Source: Pasteurella testudinis DSM 23072 (GTDB taxonomy: Bacteria; Pseudomonadota; Gammaproteobacteria; Enterobacterales; Pasteurellaceae). Taken from it: 64,000 nt of DNA. The DNA is taken from the NCBI RefSeq assembly GCF_900176075.1, contig NZ_FWWV01000001.1, positions 97,244 to 161,243 on the forward strand. The letters are read 5' to 3'. The position numbers and the translations under genes are program-made. Below are positions 10,864 to 21,329 of this stretch, piece by piece. The notes below the pieces were generated by a model. That model ran no database searches. It worked only from the letters and a program-made list of their open reading frames with translations, and was not told the origin of the DNA. Numbering within the stretch: position 1 is the first letter of the stretch; each line of letters begins with the position of its first letter.

Positions 10864-11688
10864 ATGCAATTTTCAAAAATGCACGGCTTGGGGAACGATT
10901 TTATGGTGGTGGACGGCATCACCCAAAACGTGTTTTTCCCGGAAGGCACCATTCGCCGCTTGGCGGATCGGCACCGTGGCGTGGGCTTTGATCAACTGTT
11001 GTTGGTTGAGCCGCCTTACGATCCGGATATGGATTTTCATTATCGCATTTTTAATGCCGACGGCAGCGAAGTGGCGCAATGCGGCAACGGTGCGCGCTGT
11101 TTTGCCCGTTTTGTGCAGCTAAAAGGATTGACCAATAAAAAAGAGATCAACGTCAGCACCCAAAAAGGCAAAATGGTGCTGAGTATTAAAGAGGACGATC
11201 AAATTCGGGTCAATATGGGCGAACCGATTTGGGAACCGGCTAAAGTGCCGTTCAGCGCCAATAAATTCGAGAAAAATTATATCTTGCGTACCGAGTTGGA
11301 AACCGTGTTATGCGGCGTGGTGTCGATGGGCAACCCGCATTGTGTTTTAACCGTTGATGATGTAGCGACTGCACCGGTGCTGCGTTTAGGTGCGCTGCTG
11401 GAAAGCCACGAACGTTTTCCGGAGCGTGCGAATATCGGGTTTATGCAAATTCTTAACCGTCAGCAGATTAAATTACGGGTTTTCGAACGCGGTGCTGGCG
11501 AAACCCAAGCCTGTGGCAGCGGCGCCTGTGCGGCGGTGGCAGTCGGCATTATGCAAGGCGCATTAGATTCGCAAGTGGAAGTGGAACTGCCGGGTGGTAA
11601 ATTGCTGATTGAATGGCAAGGCGAGGGCAAACCGCTGTTTATGGCCGGCGACGCAACCCATCTGTTTGACGGTTACATTCGTTTATAA
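10864..11688 (+). CDS. dapF: Diaminopimelate epimerase
   Basis: DapF converts LL- to meso-diaminopimelate for lysine and peptidoglycan synthesis, using two cysteines as acid and base. Both are present: Cys73 in [21 protein letters not shown] and the second in [16 protein letters not shown]. The length of 274 aa is the family norm. AAGGA precedes the ATG. It heads the dapF-DUF484-xerC cluster, with the next gene 10 nt away. Confidence 0.97.
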   Translation: MQFSKMHGLGNDFMVVDGITQNVFFPEGTIRRLADRHRGVGFDQLLLVEPPYDPDMDFHYRIFNADGSEVAQCGNGARCFARFVQLKGLTNKKEINVSTQKGKMVLSIKEDDQIRVNMGEPIWEPAKVPFSANKFEKNYILRTELETVLCGVVSMGNPHCVLTVDDVATAPVLRLGALLESHERFPERANIGFMQILNRQQIKLRVFERGAGETQACGSGACAAVAVGIMQGALDSQVEVELPGGKLLIEWQGEGKPLFMAGDATHLFDGYIRL

Positions 11689-11698
11689 GGGAAATCAA

Positions 11699-12391
11699 AT
11701 GAGTGAAGCATTAAGCGCCAGTGCGGTAGCTGATTACCTGCGGCAACATCCGGATTTTTTCCACCAATATCCCGAACTGCTCGATGAATTGCAGGTGACC
11801 CATCGGCAAAAAGGGATTTTATCCTTGGTGGAAGCCAAATTGCAGCGCCAACGTGATCAGCTGCAACAACAGCAGCTTGAACTGGATAAAATTCACAAAT
11901 TAGCCGAACACAATGAACGGATGTTTTTCAGTTTGTTACCGCTGCAAACCCGCTTTACCCAAGCCAAGCGTTTTAATGACGGAGTGGGTGTGTTGCAAGC
12001 GTGGAGCAGTGCGCTGGGCTTACAAAAGGGTACGGTGTTGTTGTTCCGTGACAGTTGGGTGGAGAGTGAGGAAATCGCCGCGGCAAACTGGCTGGATCGC
12101 ACCGCCTTTGAAATTATCCGACTGGAGCGCTTCGGCTTACAACGTTACTATTTGGGCACCTTGACCCATCGTGAAAAAACGCTGATGTTTCTGCCGGAGG
12201 ATTTTCCGCTCGGTTCGGTGGCAGTTTGTCTGTTGGGAAAACGCAAATCCAGACACCCTTACACCGCAGTGTTGCTGTTTTCCGCTAAAGACGAACGCCA
12301 TTTTCACCGCAATCAGGAAACGGCATTTCTACAGCAACTGGCGGAAATGATTGAACAGCATTTGGATCACTGGCTGATCGAGAAAATCTAG
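11699..12391 (+). CDS. DUF484 family protein
   Basis: A 230-aa protein of the DUF484 (YigA-like) family, found between dapF and xerC in many gammaproteobacteria. The N-terminus (SASAVADYLRQHPDFFHQYPELLDELQV) is the family signature, followed by a Gln-rich coiled-coil segment (about residues 45-75) and a GAF-like C-terminal half. The ORF opens within dapF, but the ATG at 11699, just after GGGAAAT, is the natural start. Its biochemical role is not established. Tight packing (10 nt after dapF, 0 nt before xerC) indicates cotranscription. Confidence 0.9.
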   Translation: MSEALSASAVADYLRQHPDFFHQYPELLDELQVTHRQKGILSLVEAKLQRQRDQLQQQQLELDKIHKLAEHNERMFFSLLPLQTRFTQAKRFNDGVGVLQAWSSALGLQKGTVLLFRDSWVESEEIAAANWLDRTAFEIIRLERFGLQRYYLGTLTHREKTLMFLPEDFPLGSVAVCLLGKRKSRHPYTAVLLFSAKDERHFHRNQETAFLQQLAEMIEQHLDHWLIEKI

Positions 12392-13291
12392 ATGAGCGCA
12401 ACCGCACTTTCGCAACCGCTGCAAGGCTATTGGAACTACTTGCGGATTGAACGTCAGCTCAGTCCGCATACCCTGAGCAACTACCAACATCAGCTGGAAC
12501 AAATTATCCTGATGTTGCAGGCGCAAGGGATTGATAGCTGGCGACAAGTTGATGCCGGCGTAGTGCGTTATCTGTTGGCGGCAAGCCGTCAGCAAGGGCT
12601 GAATGCCAAAAGCCTCGCGTTGCGCCTCTCCAGTTTGCGCGGCTTTTTGAATTACCTGCTGTCGCAAGGCGAGATTGAGGTGAATCCGGCAAGTGCGGTT
12701 TCCGCACCGAAACAGGCGAAGCGGCTACCGAAAAATATCGAAGCCGAGCAAGTCGCGCAATTGCTGGATAATAGCAGTAACGAGCCGATTGACCTGCGTG
12801 ATTTGGCGATGATGGAGTTGATGTACAGTGCCGGTTTGCGCTTGAATGAATTGCAACAACTGAATGTACAAGATCTGCAAAGCCGCACGCGTGAATTGCG
12901 GGTGATTGGTAAAGGCAACAAAGAGCGGATCTTGCCCTACGGACGCTATGCCGCGCAAGCACTGCAAAAATGGCTGGCGGTGCGCGTGTTGTTTAATCCG
13001 GAAGATGATGCGCTGTTTGTCAGTATGCGTGGAAAACGTATTACTCACCGTGCGATCCAAAAACGCTTGGAAGTGTGGGGACAGCGGCAGGGCTTGCCGA
13101 CCCATTTAAATCCGCACAAACTGCGTCATTCGTTTGCCACCCATATGTTGGAATCCAGCTCCGATCTGCGCGCAGTGCAAGAGTTGTTAGGACACGCTAA
13201 TCTCTCCACCACCCAAATCTACACCCACCTCGATTTCAAACATCTCGCCGACGTGTACGACTCTGCCCATCCACGGGCGAAGCGGAAATGA
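12392..13291 (+). CDS. xerC: Tyrosine recombinase XerC
   Basis: XerC acts with XerD at dif to resolve chromosome dimers. The 299-aa protein has the N-terminal SAM-like core-binding domain ([20 protein letters not shown]) and a catalytic domain with the first Arg ([17 protein letters not shown]), Lys ([14 protein letters not shown]), His-x-x-Arg ([15 protein letters not shown]), the second His ([17 protein letters not shown]) and the nucleophile Tyr. The ATG directly follows the DUF484 stop. Context with dapF favours XerC over XerD or a phage integrase. It converges with sprT, leaving one nucleotide between the genes. Confidence 0.95.
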   Translation: MSATALSQPLQGYWNYLRIERQLSPHTLSNYQHQLEQIILMLQAQGIDSWRQVDAGVVRYLLAASRQQGLNAKSLALRLSSLRGFLNYLLSQGEIEVNPASAVSAPKQAKRLPKNIEAEQVAQLLDNSSNEPIDLRDLAMMELMYSAGLRLNELQQLNVQDLQSRTRELRVIGKGNKERILPYGRYAAQALQKWLAVRVLFNPEDDALFVSMRGKRITHRAIQKRLEVWGQRQGLPTHLNPHKLRHSFATHMLESSSDLRAVQELLGHANLSTTQIYTHLDFKHLADVYDSAHPRAKRK

Positions 13292-13292
13292 A

Positions 13293-13826
13293 TTAGGCAG
13301 TGTCCTTCGCCCCTTCTTCCAGCAAAACCCCCTTACACACCCGACAATGATAACGCACTTTATTACGCAGGATATTGTTGTGGCGGCGCACGCTGAGGCG
13401 GTGGGTTTGGCAGTCGCAGCGGTAAGCGAACGTTTTGCCCTGCACATTTTGCACATCAAATTGATGGCAGGTGTCGGCAGGCAAGTTGAACACCTGCTGC
13501 ATCAGCATTTGCCACTCTTTGCCGTGCGGTTGCACCCGCCCAAAGACTTGATACACGATTAAATGCGCCAGTTCGTGCGGCACGACTTGACGCAGAAATT
13601 CCTCGTTGTTTTCCAACAGCAAAGTGCGGTTCAGGCGGATTTCATTTTGTTGCAGATAGGCAACGCCGGCTTTCATGCCGCGCAGGTTAAAACTCAACTC
13701 CGGCATGGCGAAAGTGCGGTTAAAATGGCGCTCCGCCAACGCCAAACAGGCACGCAAGCGCCGTGAAATCTGCATTTTCAGTTGGCGCAAGTGTGATGAA
13801 TCGGCCGGTGGTAATGAGGTTGTCAT
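13293..13826 (-). CDS. sprT: SprT family zinc metalloprotease-like protein
   Basis: A 177-aa SprT-like protein. The metal-binding HELAH motif lies in [17 protein letters not shown], with a further His in [10 protein letters not shown]-terminal zinc ribbon has paired Cys ([11 protein letters not shown]...YHCRVCKG). The eukaryotic relative Spartan cleaves DNA-protein crosslinks; the bacterial role is poorly defined. The gene contains several USS copies. It lies 30 nt downstream of the amidotransferase gene on the same strand and may be cotranscribed with it. Confidence 0.9.
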   Translation of the reverse strand: MTTSLPPADSSHLRQLKMQISRRLRACLALAERHFNRTFAMPELSFNLRGMKAGVAYLQQNEIRLNRTLLLENNEEFLRQVVPHELAHLIVYQVFGRVQPHGKEWQMLMQQVFNLPADTCHQFDVQNVQGKTFAYRCDCQTHRLSVRRHNNILRNKVRYHCRVCKGVLLEEGAKDTA

Positions 13827-13856
13827 ACTGAACGGGGATTGACCTTAAAAGTGCGG

Positions 13857-14690
13857 TTATACGGCATGGCGCGCCATTGCCAAACCCTGTGCTTCCGTCG
13901 GATAATACGGATTGTCCGGCGTGCGGCGCAAGACAATTTCACCGTCTTGAAACAACGCCAATTCATTGACCGCCAGTTGCTGCCAGTTTTCGTTATCGGT
14001 CAGTGGCAGCGTGGCAATCACCGCCACCCGATCATTCGGCGTGGTGACGGAAGCAAAATCAATCTGCACGTCATCATCAACCAATTTTGCCTCGCCAAAC
14101 GGCGCTTTACGCACGATATAGTGCAACAGCGAACCAGTGTGGGCAATCAACCACTCGCCATTTGACAACAGAAAGTTCAGCAAACCATATTGACGCAACT
14201 CTTGCGCAATCAAATTCACTTCGGCAAAAATCTGTTCCAAACTTGGCGCGTGATCGAATTTCTGGCGCAGAGTTTCCAACAGATAACAAAAGGCGGCTTC
14301 GGAATCGGTCGTACCGACCGTACGGTAATATTGTCCTTCGCGCGGCTGAAAGCCCTTCAAATTGCCATTGTGGGCGAATAGCCAATATTGCCCCCACATT
14401 TCGCGCATAAACGGGTGCGTGTTGGCAAGCAAAATCGGACCTTGTGTCGCCTTGCGGATATGCGCAATCACATTTTTCGACTGGATCGGATAATTACGCA
14501 CCAAATCCGCCACTGGCGACGTCGCACTGGCTTTGTCGTCATGGAACAAGCGCACGCCCTTATCCTCAAAAAAACCAATCCCGAATCCGTCCGCATGCGA
14601 ATCGGTCAACCCGCCGCGGCAACGGAAACCCTCAAACGAAAACACAATATCGGTCGGGGTGTTGCAATTCATTCCGAGGAGTTGGCACAT
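13857..14690 (-). CDS. Class II glutamine amidotransferase, YafJ family
   Basis: A 277-aa stand-alone Ntn-hydrolase glutaminase domain. Cys2 (MCQLLGMN) is the N-terminal nucleophile. The family motifs RCRGGLTDSHADGFGIGFF, AHIRKATQG, ANTHPF and FAHNGNLKGF follow. No synthetase domain is fused, as in the YafJ/Gat-like group, so the acceptor of the released ammonia is unknown. It is followed by sprT on the same strand, and about 140 nt separate it from the lsrK stop on its other side. Confidence 0.88.
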   Translation of the reverse strand: MCQLLGMNCNTPTDIVFSFEGFRCRGGLTDSHADGFGIGFFEDKGVRLFHDDKASATSPVADLVRNYPIQSKNVIAHIRKATQGPILLANTHPFMREMWGQYWLFAHNGNLKGFQPREGQYYRTVGTTDSEAAFCYLLETLRQKFDHAPSLEQIFAEVNLIAQELRQYGLLNFLLSNGEWLIAHTGSLLHYIVRKAPFGEAKLVDDDVQIDFASVTTPNDRVAVIATLPLTDNENWQQLAVNELALFQDGEIVLRRTPDNPYYPTEAQGLAMARHAV

Positions 14691-14832
14691 TGTTTTTCCT
14701 TAAGTTGTAGGGTTGATTTTGACTTAAGTGTATATAAGGGCTGGGAGAATGTAAAACAATCTCGTGATCTAAATTAGATTGTTAGGTTATAAATAGGGGA
14801 GAAAGATCAGCCCGTCAGTCATGGGCCGAGCA

Positions 14833-16410
14833 TTATAATCCCGGCGCTTTCCACAGTGATGTGGTGAGCTCGGAATCGACTAACAGTAGTTGTTGATGAT
14901 AAATTTCTATCCATTTCTTTTTATGGGCTTGATAGACGGCGTGGTTTTGTGCGTCAGGCTGATGTTGCCGCTCAAATTTAACCAATTTTTTTCCGGCGGC
15001 GGAAAGCGAAGGATAGATCCCCACGCCGACACCGGCAGCAATGGCGCAACCCAGTGCGGTGGCTTCTTTCACCACCGGAATATTCACGGTCAGTCCGGTG
15101 ACATCAGCCAAAATTTGGCTCCACAGATGCCCTTTGGAGCCGCCGCCGGCAAACACGACGGAAGTCAGTTTCACACCGGAAAATTTCTCTACTTGATCTA
15201 AATTGCAGGAAGAAACAATCGCGGCATTTTCTTCTAAGGCGCGGAACAGTGCCGCTTTGTTGCATTTGGCGGAATCCAATGAAAGATTAATAAATGACGG
15301 CGAAGCGTGATACCACGATTTAAAGTGCATGGCATCGGAGAATACCGGCACAATATCGTTGGAACCGACGGGTACTCTAGCCGCCATCTGTTCTAATAAG
15401 GTATAAGTATCAATCCCGAGTTGTTCGGCAAGGTGTTTTTCGGCTTCGCAAAAGGCGTCTCTGAACCAGCGCATGGTTAAGCCGGTGAAAAAGCTGATCG
15501 ATTCGGCTTGGACGAGTGGCGGGATCACATGCGGATTAACCCGAATATTCATCTCCGGATCGGTTTTTGCCACGGGTAAATTCACGACTTGTTGCCAAAA
15601 AGTACCGCCGATAATCGCCGCTTGAGAGGCCTCGGTGATCCCCAACCCGACACAACCGAGTTGTACGTCGCCACCGCCGACAACAACGCGGGTTTCAGGG
15701 CTCAGTCCGGTTGCCGCCGCCACTTCTGACCGCACTTTGCCTAATAAGGTACCGGTTTCTTTGACCGGCGTTAAAATATCCGATTTCAAGCCGACGGCTT
15801 CCAACAAATCAGGTTGCCAGTTTCTGGTTTGCAGATTCAGTATGCCTGTGGTGCCGGCATTCGACGGCTCTACCGCAAGTTCGCCGCTCAACATAAAAGC
15901 CAGCCAGTCGCTAATCATACTGATGGCATGAACTTGCGCATAGAGCGTCGGTTCGTGTTCTGACAACCACAATAAACGGGGAATGGCGCTCAGGGCTAAG
16001 GTTTGTCCGGAAATGTCATAAACGGCTTTTTCAAAAGTGCGGTCATTCAGCATTTTTAATTTTTTGACTTCCTCGACCGCTCTGGCATCGACATTGCCGC
16101 ATGCCCAAATCGGACGTTGCCGTTTGTCGTACAGCACGATACCTTCACGCATCGAACAGGTCGAAATGGACATAATTTGGACAGCGTCGATTTTGGCGTT
16201 TTGAATGGCTTGCTTAATACATTCACTGGCGAGATTCCAATTGGTATCTAAATCAAAATTCATTGAGCCCGGAATATGCGGATCGGCCAAATGCGTCCAT
16301 TCTTTTTGCGCCGAGCCGATTTGATGACCGTCCAAATCGAAAATAACCGCTCTTACACTTCCCGTTCCCGCATCTAACGCCATGAGATAACGCTTTGATT
16401 TATTTTCCAT
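14833..16410 (-). CDS. lsrK: Autoinducer-2 kinase LsrK
   Basis: LsrK phosphorylates imported AI-2 (4,5-dihydroxy-2,3-pentanedione), trapping it in the cytoplasm and producing the ligand that releases LsrR. The 525-aa protein is an FGGY-type sugar kinase: N-terminal ATPase-fold motif [21 protein letters not shown], mid-protein [15 protein letters not shown], and C-terminal [18 protein letters not shown] with the [10 protein letters not shown] segment. It follows lsrR on the same strand after 47 nt, as in E. coli and Salmonella, and is divergent from the transporter genes. This context separates it from xylulose or glycerol kinases. Confidence 0.95.
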   Translation of the reverse strand: MENKSKRYLMALDAGTGSVRAVIFDLDGHQIGSAQKEWTHLADPHIPGSMNFDLDTNWNLASECIKQAIQNAKIDAVQIMSISTCSMREGIVLYDKRQRPIWACGNVDARAVEEVKKLKMLNDRTFEKAVYDISGQTLALSAIPRLLWLSEHEPTLYAQVHAISMISDWLAFMLSGELAVEPSNAGTTGILNLQTRNWQPDLLEAVGLKSDILTPVKETGTLLGKVRSEVAAATGLSPETRVVVGGGDVQLGCVGLGITEASQAAIIGGTFWQQVVNLPVAKTDPEMNIRVNPHVIPPLVQAESISFFTGLTMRWFRDAFCEAEKHLAEQLGIDTYTLLEQMAARVPVGSNDIVPVFSDAMHFKSWYHASPSFINLSLDSAKCNKAALFRALEENAAIVSSCNLDQVEKFSGVKLTSVVFAGGGSKGHLWSQILADVTGLTVNIPVVKEATALGCAIAAGVGVGIYPSLSAAGKKLVKFERQHQPDAQNHAVYQAHKKKWIEIYHQQLLLVDSELTTSLWKAPGL

Positions 16411-16457
16411 TTAATTTCCTCCAAGTGAATGAAATAAATGCATAGTTTTTAACGCCA

Positions 16458-17420
16458 CTACACAAGTTGTGCCAGAATCATCTTTGCCGTCACCTCTTCC
16501 GTAACCAGTGAATTGATATGTTTTCCTTTTAATGCGCTTAAAATGGCATCAACTTTATTTGTGCCGCCGGCAACACCGATAACGGTCGGTATTTTGACTA
16601 ATTTTTCCAACGGAACGCTGATAAGCTCATCATGCAACGGAATATCCGCTTGAATCGTACCGTCCTGTTGCATGAAATAGCCGAGAATATCGCCGATTGC
16701 TCCTCTGGCGCGTAATTCTTGTTGCCCTTCTTCGTTGATATAGCCTGAACGGATCAGAGTTGCCTGTCCTTTTTGTTGGGTAGAGCCGATTCCGACAATG
16801 GCAACGTCGGCAGCACCGGCAGCAAGCATAATATCCCTGACGCAAGCTTCCCGTTTAAACAATTTTGCCGCTTCGATCGAAGAGGCCCTCAGTGGTGCGG
16901 GAATGATGCTGATGCTGCAAGAGCCGTCCAACTCTCCGATTCCCTTCATGTAAGGACCGACACCGCCCGAAAGCGTAATTAATTTCAATTGGTTGCTGGT
17001 GATAAACTCATTGCAGTATTTGATGGTCTGCATAATGGTTTCGCCGAAACCGATTGCCAGCAATTGATTCGGTTTCATTAACGACATCAGCATCTGTGAT
17101 GCGCCTATGCCTAATCGGGTGTTAATCTCATGTTGCTCCAGTGCCGGTAAAACCCGGATATGCTTTAAGTGGAAATATTGCTGCAACGCCTCTTCCAATT
17201 CCAAACAGCCGGTAAAACGCGAGTTGATTTGCACTTTTATCACGCCGAGTTGCCGCCCTTTTTCGAGTAAGCGCGAGACTTTCAGTCTGGGAATGTCGAG
17301 TCGCTTGCCGATTTCGCTTTGGGTTAAGTTGTCGTGATAGTAAAACCACGCAACTCTGGCCAACATTTCCTCTTCATTCATGCTATGCGGAATAGATTCC
17401 GTTTCTTTTACTCGGCTCAT
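16458..17420 (-). CDS. lsrR: Transcriptional repressor LsrR (SorC/DeoR-like)
   Basis: LsrR represses the lsr genes until phospho-AI-2 binds. The N-terminal helix-turn-helix reads EEEMLARVAWFYYHDNLTQSEIGKRLDIPRLKVSRLLEKGRQLGVIKVQI, very close to enteric LsrR. The C-terminal sugar-binding domain contains LGIGASQMLMSL, LAIGFGETIMQT, SGGVGPYMKGIG and VGIGSTQQKGQA. The length of 320 aa is normal. The start at 17420 is taken from the full ORF; an internal Met at residue 14 (MNEEEML) is an alternative. It heads the lsrRK unit and faces lsrA across a regulated intergenic region. Confidence 0.95.
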   Translation of the reverse strand: MSRVKETESIPHSMNEEEMLARVAWFYYHDNLTQSEIGKRLDIPRLKVSRLLEKGRQLGVIKVQINSRFTGCLELEEALQQYFHLKHIRVLPALEQHEINTRLGIGASQMLMSLMKPNQLLAIGFGETIMQTIKYCNEFITSNQLKLITLSGGVGPYMKGIGELDGSCSISIIPAPLRASSIEAAKLFKREACVRDIMLAAGAADVAIVGIGSTQQKGQATLIRSGYINEEGQQELRARGAIGDILGYFMQQDGTIQADIPLHDELISVPLEKLVKIPTVIGVAGGTNKVDAILSALKGKHINSLVTEEVTAKMILAQLV

Positions 17421-17468
17421 CTCAAGGTTCCTTATTCTTGTTTAACTTATTATTCATATGATTTTGTT

Positions 17469-17483
17469 TTTATCAATTGTTCA
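17469..17483. promoter_or_regulatory. Candidate LsrR operator, lsrR-proximal
   Basis: TTTATCAATTGTTCA. The reverse complement of the lsrA-proximal copy is TTTATCATTTGTTCA, identical at 14 of 15 positions, so the two face each other across the intergenic region. Assignment to LsrR is inference from position. Confidence 0.5.
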
Positions 17484-17503
17484 TTTTGTTTTTGTTACAT
17501 AAC

Positions 17504-17519
17504 CGTGATTAAGATCACA
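17504..17519. promoter_or_regulatory. Candidate CRP site, lsrR side
   Basis: CGTGA-ttaaga-TCACA matches 9 of 10 core bases of the CRP consensus. CRP activation of lsr is established in E. coli; here it is inferred from the site. Confidence 0.65.
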
Positions 17520-17573
17520 GATAAGTTTTAAATGTGGGTTTTGGCTTATTTTACACCAATTTAATCTCTTTTT

Positions 17574-17589
17574 TGTGATGTTGATCACT
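17574..17589. promoter_or_regulatory. Candidate CRP site, lsrA side
   Basis: TGTGA-tgttga-TCACT matches 9 of 10 core bases of the CRP consensus and lies about 95 nt upstream of the lsrA start. It is the second such site in this divergent promoter region, giving each unit its own plausible activator site. Confidence 0.65.
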
Positions 17590-17618
17590 GTTATTTAAAT
17601 TTTTATCTGATAGCTTGT

Positions 17619-17633
17619 TGAACAAATGATAAA
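17619..17633. promoter_or_regulatory. Candidate LsrR operator, lsrA-proximal
   Basis: TGAACAAATGATAAA, the inverted partner of the motif at 17469-17483. It lies about 40 nt before the lsrA start, a suitable place for repression. Confidence 0.5.
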
Positions 17634-17670
17634 TAAAAATATATTTGTTCACTTTGTTGAGCGAGGGATT

Positions 17671-19191
17671 ATGGAAAACCGATCGGCAAAAAGTAGGCTA
17701 CTGCTGCGAGCACGGGGTGTCAGTAAAGCGTTCTCCGGAGTTGAGGTGTTAAAAGAGATTGATTTTGAACTGTATTCCGGTCAGGTTCACGCACTATTAG
17801 GCGGAAACGGCGCGGGGAAATCAACGTTGATGAAAATTATTGCCGGTATCCAACCGCAAGACAGCGGCGAAATTGAGATTAACGGTCATGTGCAGAATGC
17901 ATTATCGCCTGGTAAAGCCCATCAATTAGGGGTTTATTTGGTGCCGCAAGAACCGCTTTTGTTTCCTAATTTAAGTGTGAAAGAGAACATTTTATTCGGC
18001 TTGAAAACCAGTCGTCAGCATGATGAGAAGCTGGATTCATTACTACAAGAACTGAATTCGCATCTGAAATTAGAGATGCAGGCCGGGTTGTTGGAAGTGG
18101 CGGATCAGCAGTTGGTTGAAATCATGCGTGGTTTAATGCGTGATGCTTCCATCTTGATTTTAGACGAGCCGACCGCGTCTTTAACGCCGGTGGAAACAGA
18201 AAGTCTGTTTAAGAAAATACACTCTTTATTGGCAAAAGGCGTGGGAATTGTCTTTATTTCGCATAAATTGCCGGAAGTTTGGCGCATTTCCGATTTTATC
18301 AGTGTGATGCGTGACGGTTATATTGCATTAAGCGGTGCAACGGCTGAAATTAAGCGTGAAGCGGTGATTACGGCGATTACACCCAGATCAAAATCGGCGA
18401 ATTTAAGTGAAGCGCAAAAACTTTGGTTAGAGCTGCCGGGACATAATCGGATTAAAACAACGGAACGTCCGATTTTGCAAGTTAACAATTTGACCGGCGA
18501 AGGATTTAAAAATATTACCTTTGATATTTATCCCGGGGAAATTTTAGGTTTGGCGGGTGTCGTCGGTGCAGGCAGAACGGAATTGGCGGAAACGCTATAT
18601 GGTTTGCGTCGCGAGAAGAGGGGAGAGATTATTTTTAATAACCACAAAATTAATCAAACCAGTATCAAAGAGCGGTTGGAGCAGGGGATTATTTATTTGC
18701 CCGAAGACCGGCAGGCTTCGGGACTCTATTTAGATGCGCCGCTGTCTTGGAATACTTGCGGTTTGACGTATACCAAAATGGGATTTTGGCTAAATCAAGC
18801 GAAAGAAGAGGCGATTTTAGAGCGTTATCATCGGGCAATCGGAATCAAATTTAATCGCCCTTCGCAAGCGGTTAGAACATTATCCGGCGGAAATCAGCAG
18901 AAAATTCTTATCGCAAAATGTTTGGAAGCAGATCCGGCATTATTAATTATTGATGAGCCTACCCGAGGTGTTGATATCGGCGCCAGAGCGGATATTTATC
19001 AACTGATTAAAAATATCGCAAAACAAAATGTGGCGATTTTATTTATTTCTTCGGATTTGGAGGAAATTGAACATATGTCCGATCGCGTTTTCGTTATGCA
19101 CGATGGAGAGATTGGTTCGGCATTAAGCGGTGAGAATATTAATTCGGACAATATCATGCAGATGGCATTCAGTGGTGAAACCGCACTTTAA
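17671..19191 (+). CDS. lsrA: AI-2 ABC transporter ATP-binding protein LsrA
   Basis: The double-ATPase subunit that powers AI-2 import. It has two ABC cassettes: Walker [17 protein letters not shown] and Walker [15 protein letters not shown] in the first. The second has [16 protein letters not shown], the signature [15 protein letters not shown] and [14 protein letters not shown]. This is the layout of RbsA/LsrA proteins. The ORF is open from 17626, but the ATG at 17671 is preceded by GCGAGGGA and gives [23 protein letters not shown] at the expected position (506 aa; the E. coli protein is 511). It is the first gene of lsrACDBFG-lsrE. The upstream 17626 ATG sits inside the operator-like repeat and lacks a ribosome-binding site. 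Confidence 0.93.
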   Translation: MENRSAKSRLLLRARGVSKAFSGVEVLKEIDFELYSGQVHALLGGNGAGKSTLMKIIAGIQPQDSGEIEINGHVQNALSPGKAHQLGVYLVPQEPLLFPNLSVKENILFGLKTSRQHDEKLDSLLQELNSHLKLEMQAGLLEVADQQLVEIMRGLMRDASILILDEPTASLTPVETESLFKKIHSLLAKGVGIVFISHKLPEVWRISDFISVMRDGYIALSGATAEIKREAVITAITPRSKSANLSEAQKLWLELPGHNRIKTTERPILQVNNLTGEGFKNITFDIYPGEILGLAGVVGAGRTELAETLYGLRREKRGEIIFNNHKINQTSIKERLEQGIIYLPEDRQASGLYLDAPLSWNTCGLTYTKMGFWLNQAKEEAILERYHRAIGIKFNRPSQAVRTLSGGNQQKILIAKCLEADPALLIIDEPTRGVDIGARADIYQLIKNIAKQNVAILFISSDLEEIEHMSDRVFVMHDGEIGSALSGENINSDNIMQMAFSGETAL

Positions 19192-19242
19192 CTAATCAGG
19201 ATATTTATTAATAGATGTATTAATCAATCAAAGGATTTTATT

Positions 19243-20244
19243 ATGTGGAAGTTCATACAGAATAACCGTGAGTTGACAATTGTATTAGCCATCGTATTTC
19301 TGTTTTTACTATTAATAATGTGGAGTGACAGCGGTTTCAATTTTCAAACGGTTACGATGATATTTACCTCTGCTCAAATAGTCATGCTTTTATCAATAGG
19401 GGCGACTTTCGTTATTTTAACCAGAAATATTGATGTGTCTGTCGGTTCTATTATGGGACTGTGCGCAGTCATTATGGGCAGTTTGCTCAATTTAGGCTAT
19501 CCGTTGAGTGCCGCTTTTATTATTACGGTATTCTGCGGCTTTTCAGCCGGACTATTCAATGGGGTTTTGGTGACAATCCTGCGAATTCCCGCCATTGTGG
19601 CAACATTGGGCACGTTAGGTTTATATAAAGGCATTATGCTGTTACTGACCGGTGGTAAATGGATTGAGGGATTGCCGCAAACATTAAAATCATTATCCGA
19701 ACCGGTATTTTTAAATATTTCACCAATCGGTTGGTTGTTGGTCATCTTAATTATCAGCGCTTATCTTTTCTTGGGTAAAGTGCGGTTAGGCAGGAATTTC
19801 TATGCCGTTGGCGATAATTTGCAAGGTGCGTTACAGCTTGGAGTAAGTGTCAATGTGATCAGAATCTCGGCATTTGCAATTAACGGGATGACGGCAGCGT
19901 TAGCTGGAATCGTATTTGCCTCGCAGATAGGATTTGTGCCGAATTCGACGGGTAACGGATTAGAGATGAAAGCCATTGCCGCATGTGTATTGGGTGGCAT
20001 CAGTTTGTTGGGCGGGTCGGGGAATATTATCGGTGCAATATTAGGCGCTTATTTTTTAATTGAAATAGACACTATTTTGGTTTTATTAAAAGTTCCGGCG
20101 TATTGGAATAATTTTGTTGCGGGTGTTGTTTTGTTGGCGGTTTTGGTATTTGACGGGCGTATTCGGATAATGATTGAAAAAAATATTAAATTACAACGTT
20201 ATGCACGTTTTCTAAAAGACGATTTGCCACATAATAAGCCATAG
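19243..20244 (+). CDS. lsrC: AI-2 ABC transporter permease LsrC
   Basis: Inner-membrane permease of the BPD_transp_2 (RbsC-like) family, 333 aa, with 8-10 hydrophobic segments beginning [17 protein letters not shown]. Family motifs include [19 protein letters not shown], the cytoplasmic loop [22 protein letters not shown], and [26 protein letters not shown]. It pairs with LsrD to form the channel energised by LsrA. AAAGGA precedes the ATG, about 50 nt after lsrA. Confidence 0.94.
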   Translation: MWKFIQNNRELTIVLAIVFLFLLLIMWSDSGFNFQTVTMIFTSAQIVMLLSIGATFVILTRNIDVSVGSIMGLCAVIMGSLLNLGYPLSAAFIITVFCGFSAGLFNGVLVTILRIPAIVATLGTLGLYKGIMLLLTGGKWIEGLPQTLKSLSEPVFLNISPIGWLLVILIISAYLFLGKVRLGRNFYAVGDNLQGALQLGVSVNVIRISAFAINGMTAALAGIVFASQIGFVPNSTGNGLEMKAIAACVLGGISLLGGSGNIIGAILGAYFLIEIDTILVLLKVPAYWNNFVAGVVLLAVLVFDGRIRIMIEKNIKLQRYARFLKDDLPHNKP

Positions 20245-20254
20245 GACGGATTAT

Positions 20255-21277
20255 ATGTTGAAATTAAAAAGCTATATCAAGAACTATGCTTGGGAAAGCG
20301 CACTTTTTTGCCTGTTAATTATAGAAATATTAGGGTTTGGCATGTTGAATCCTAGAATGCTAGATATTAATGTTTTGTTATACAGTACCAGCGATTTTAT
20401 TTATATTGGTATGTTGGCATTACCGTTAACCATGATTATTGTCAGTGGCGGTATTGATATATCGTTTGGCTCGACAGTCGGCTTATGTGCTATTTTTCTC
20501 GGCGTGTTATTTAAAGCGGATATTTCCCTGTTTCTTGCTATTCCGTTAACGCTTTTATTAGGCGGAGTCTGTGGTTTATTTAATGCCGGATTGATTATTT
20601 ATACCAAAGTCAATCCATTGGTTATTACGTTGGGCACCATGTATCTCTACGGCGGCGGTGCATTATTGCTATCCGGATTTGCCGGCGCAACCGGTTATGA
20701 AGGTATCGGCGGTTTTCCGGATAGTTTGCTGGAATTCGCCAATCAGACGTTATTCGGTATTCCGACGCCGATTCTCTATTTTCTCATCATGTCAGTTATT
20801 TTTTGGCTGCTAATGCATAAAACAACTGTTGGCAGAAGCACTTTTCTTATCGGGCAAAGTGAAAGAACGGCACGTTATAGCGCTACGCCCGTAAATAAAA
20901 CACTGTTTACGATTTATTCGGCTATAGGATTGGTCGCCGCATTTGTTGCTATTTTATTGGTTTCCTATTTTGGCTCTGCCCGTTCGGATTTGGGCAGTTC
21001 GTTATTAATGCCGGTATTAACCGCAGTGGTATTGGGAGGGGCAAATATTTATGGCGGTTCGGGGTCTATTCTTGGAACGGCGATTGCCGCTTTATTAATA
21101 GGTTATCTGCAACAAGGGCTACAGATGATTGGCATTCCCAATGAAATTTCCAGTGCATTATCAGGGGCGCTCTTGATCATTGTATTAATCGGCAAATCTA
21201 TCAGTTTGCATTATAGCTCAATACATTATTGGATTCGTCGTAAAAGTGGAAAGCAAGTGGTTAGTCATCATCAATAA
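20255..21277 (+). CDS. lsrD: AI-2 ABC transporter permease LsrD
   Basis: Second permease of the AI-2 importer, 340 aa, of the same family as LsrC but clearly distinct in sequence. The N-terminal membrane segment (ESALFCLLIIEILGFGML) is followed by VSGGIDISFGSTVGLCAIF, KVNPLVITLGTMYLYGG, and AVVLGGANIYGGSGSILGTAIAALLIG. It starts 10 nt after the lsrC stop, so the two are certainly cotranscribed and probably translationally coordinated. Order C then D follows E. coli. Confidence 0.93.
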   Translation: MLKLKSYIKNYAWESALFCLLIIEILGFGMLNPRMLDINVLLYSTSDFIYIGMLALPLTMIIVSGGIDISFGSTVGLCAIFLGVLFKADISLFLAIPLTLLLGGVCGLFNAGLIIYTKVNPLVITLGTMYLYGGGALLLSGFAGATGYEGIGGFPDSLLEFANQTLFGIPTPILYFLIMSVIFWLLMHKTTVGRSTFLIGQSERTARYSATPVNKTLFTIYSAIGLVAAFVAILLVSYFGSARSDLGSSLLMPVLTAVVLGGANIYGGSGSILGTAIAALLIGYLQQGLQMIGIPNEISSALSGALLIIVLIGKSISLHYSSIHYWIRRKSGKQVVSHHQ

Positions 21278-21329
21278 GGAGCATACTGATATGCAGTATG
21301 TTTGATAAAACTCAATGAGGAGCACAATT

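Noticed and set aside
17626..17670. Upstream ATG (17626) as the lsrA start
   Set aside because: It has no ribosome-binding site, falls inside the operator-like inverted repeat, and adds 15 residues absent from LsrA. The ATG at 17671 has GCGAGGGA upstream.
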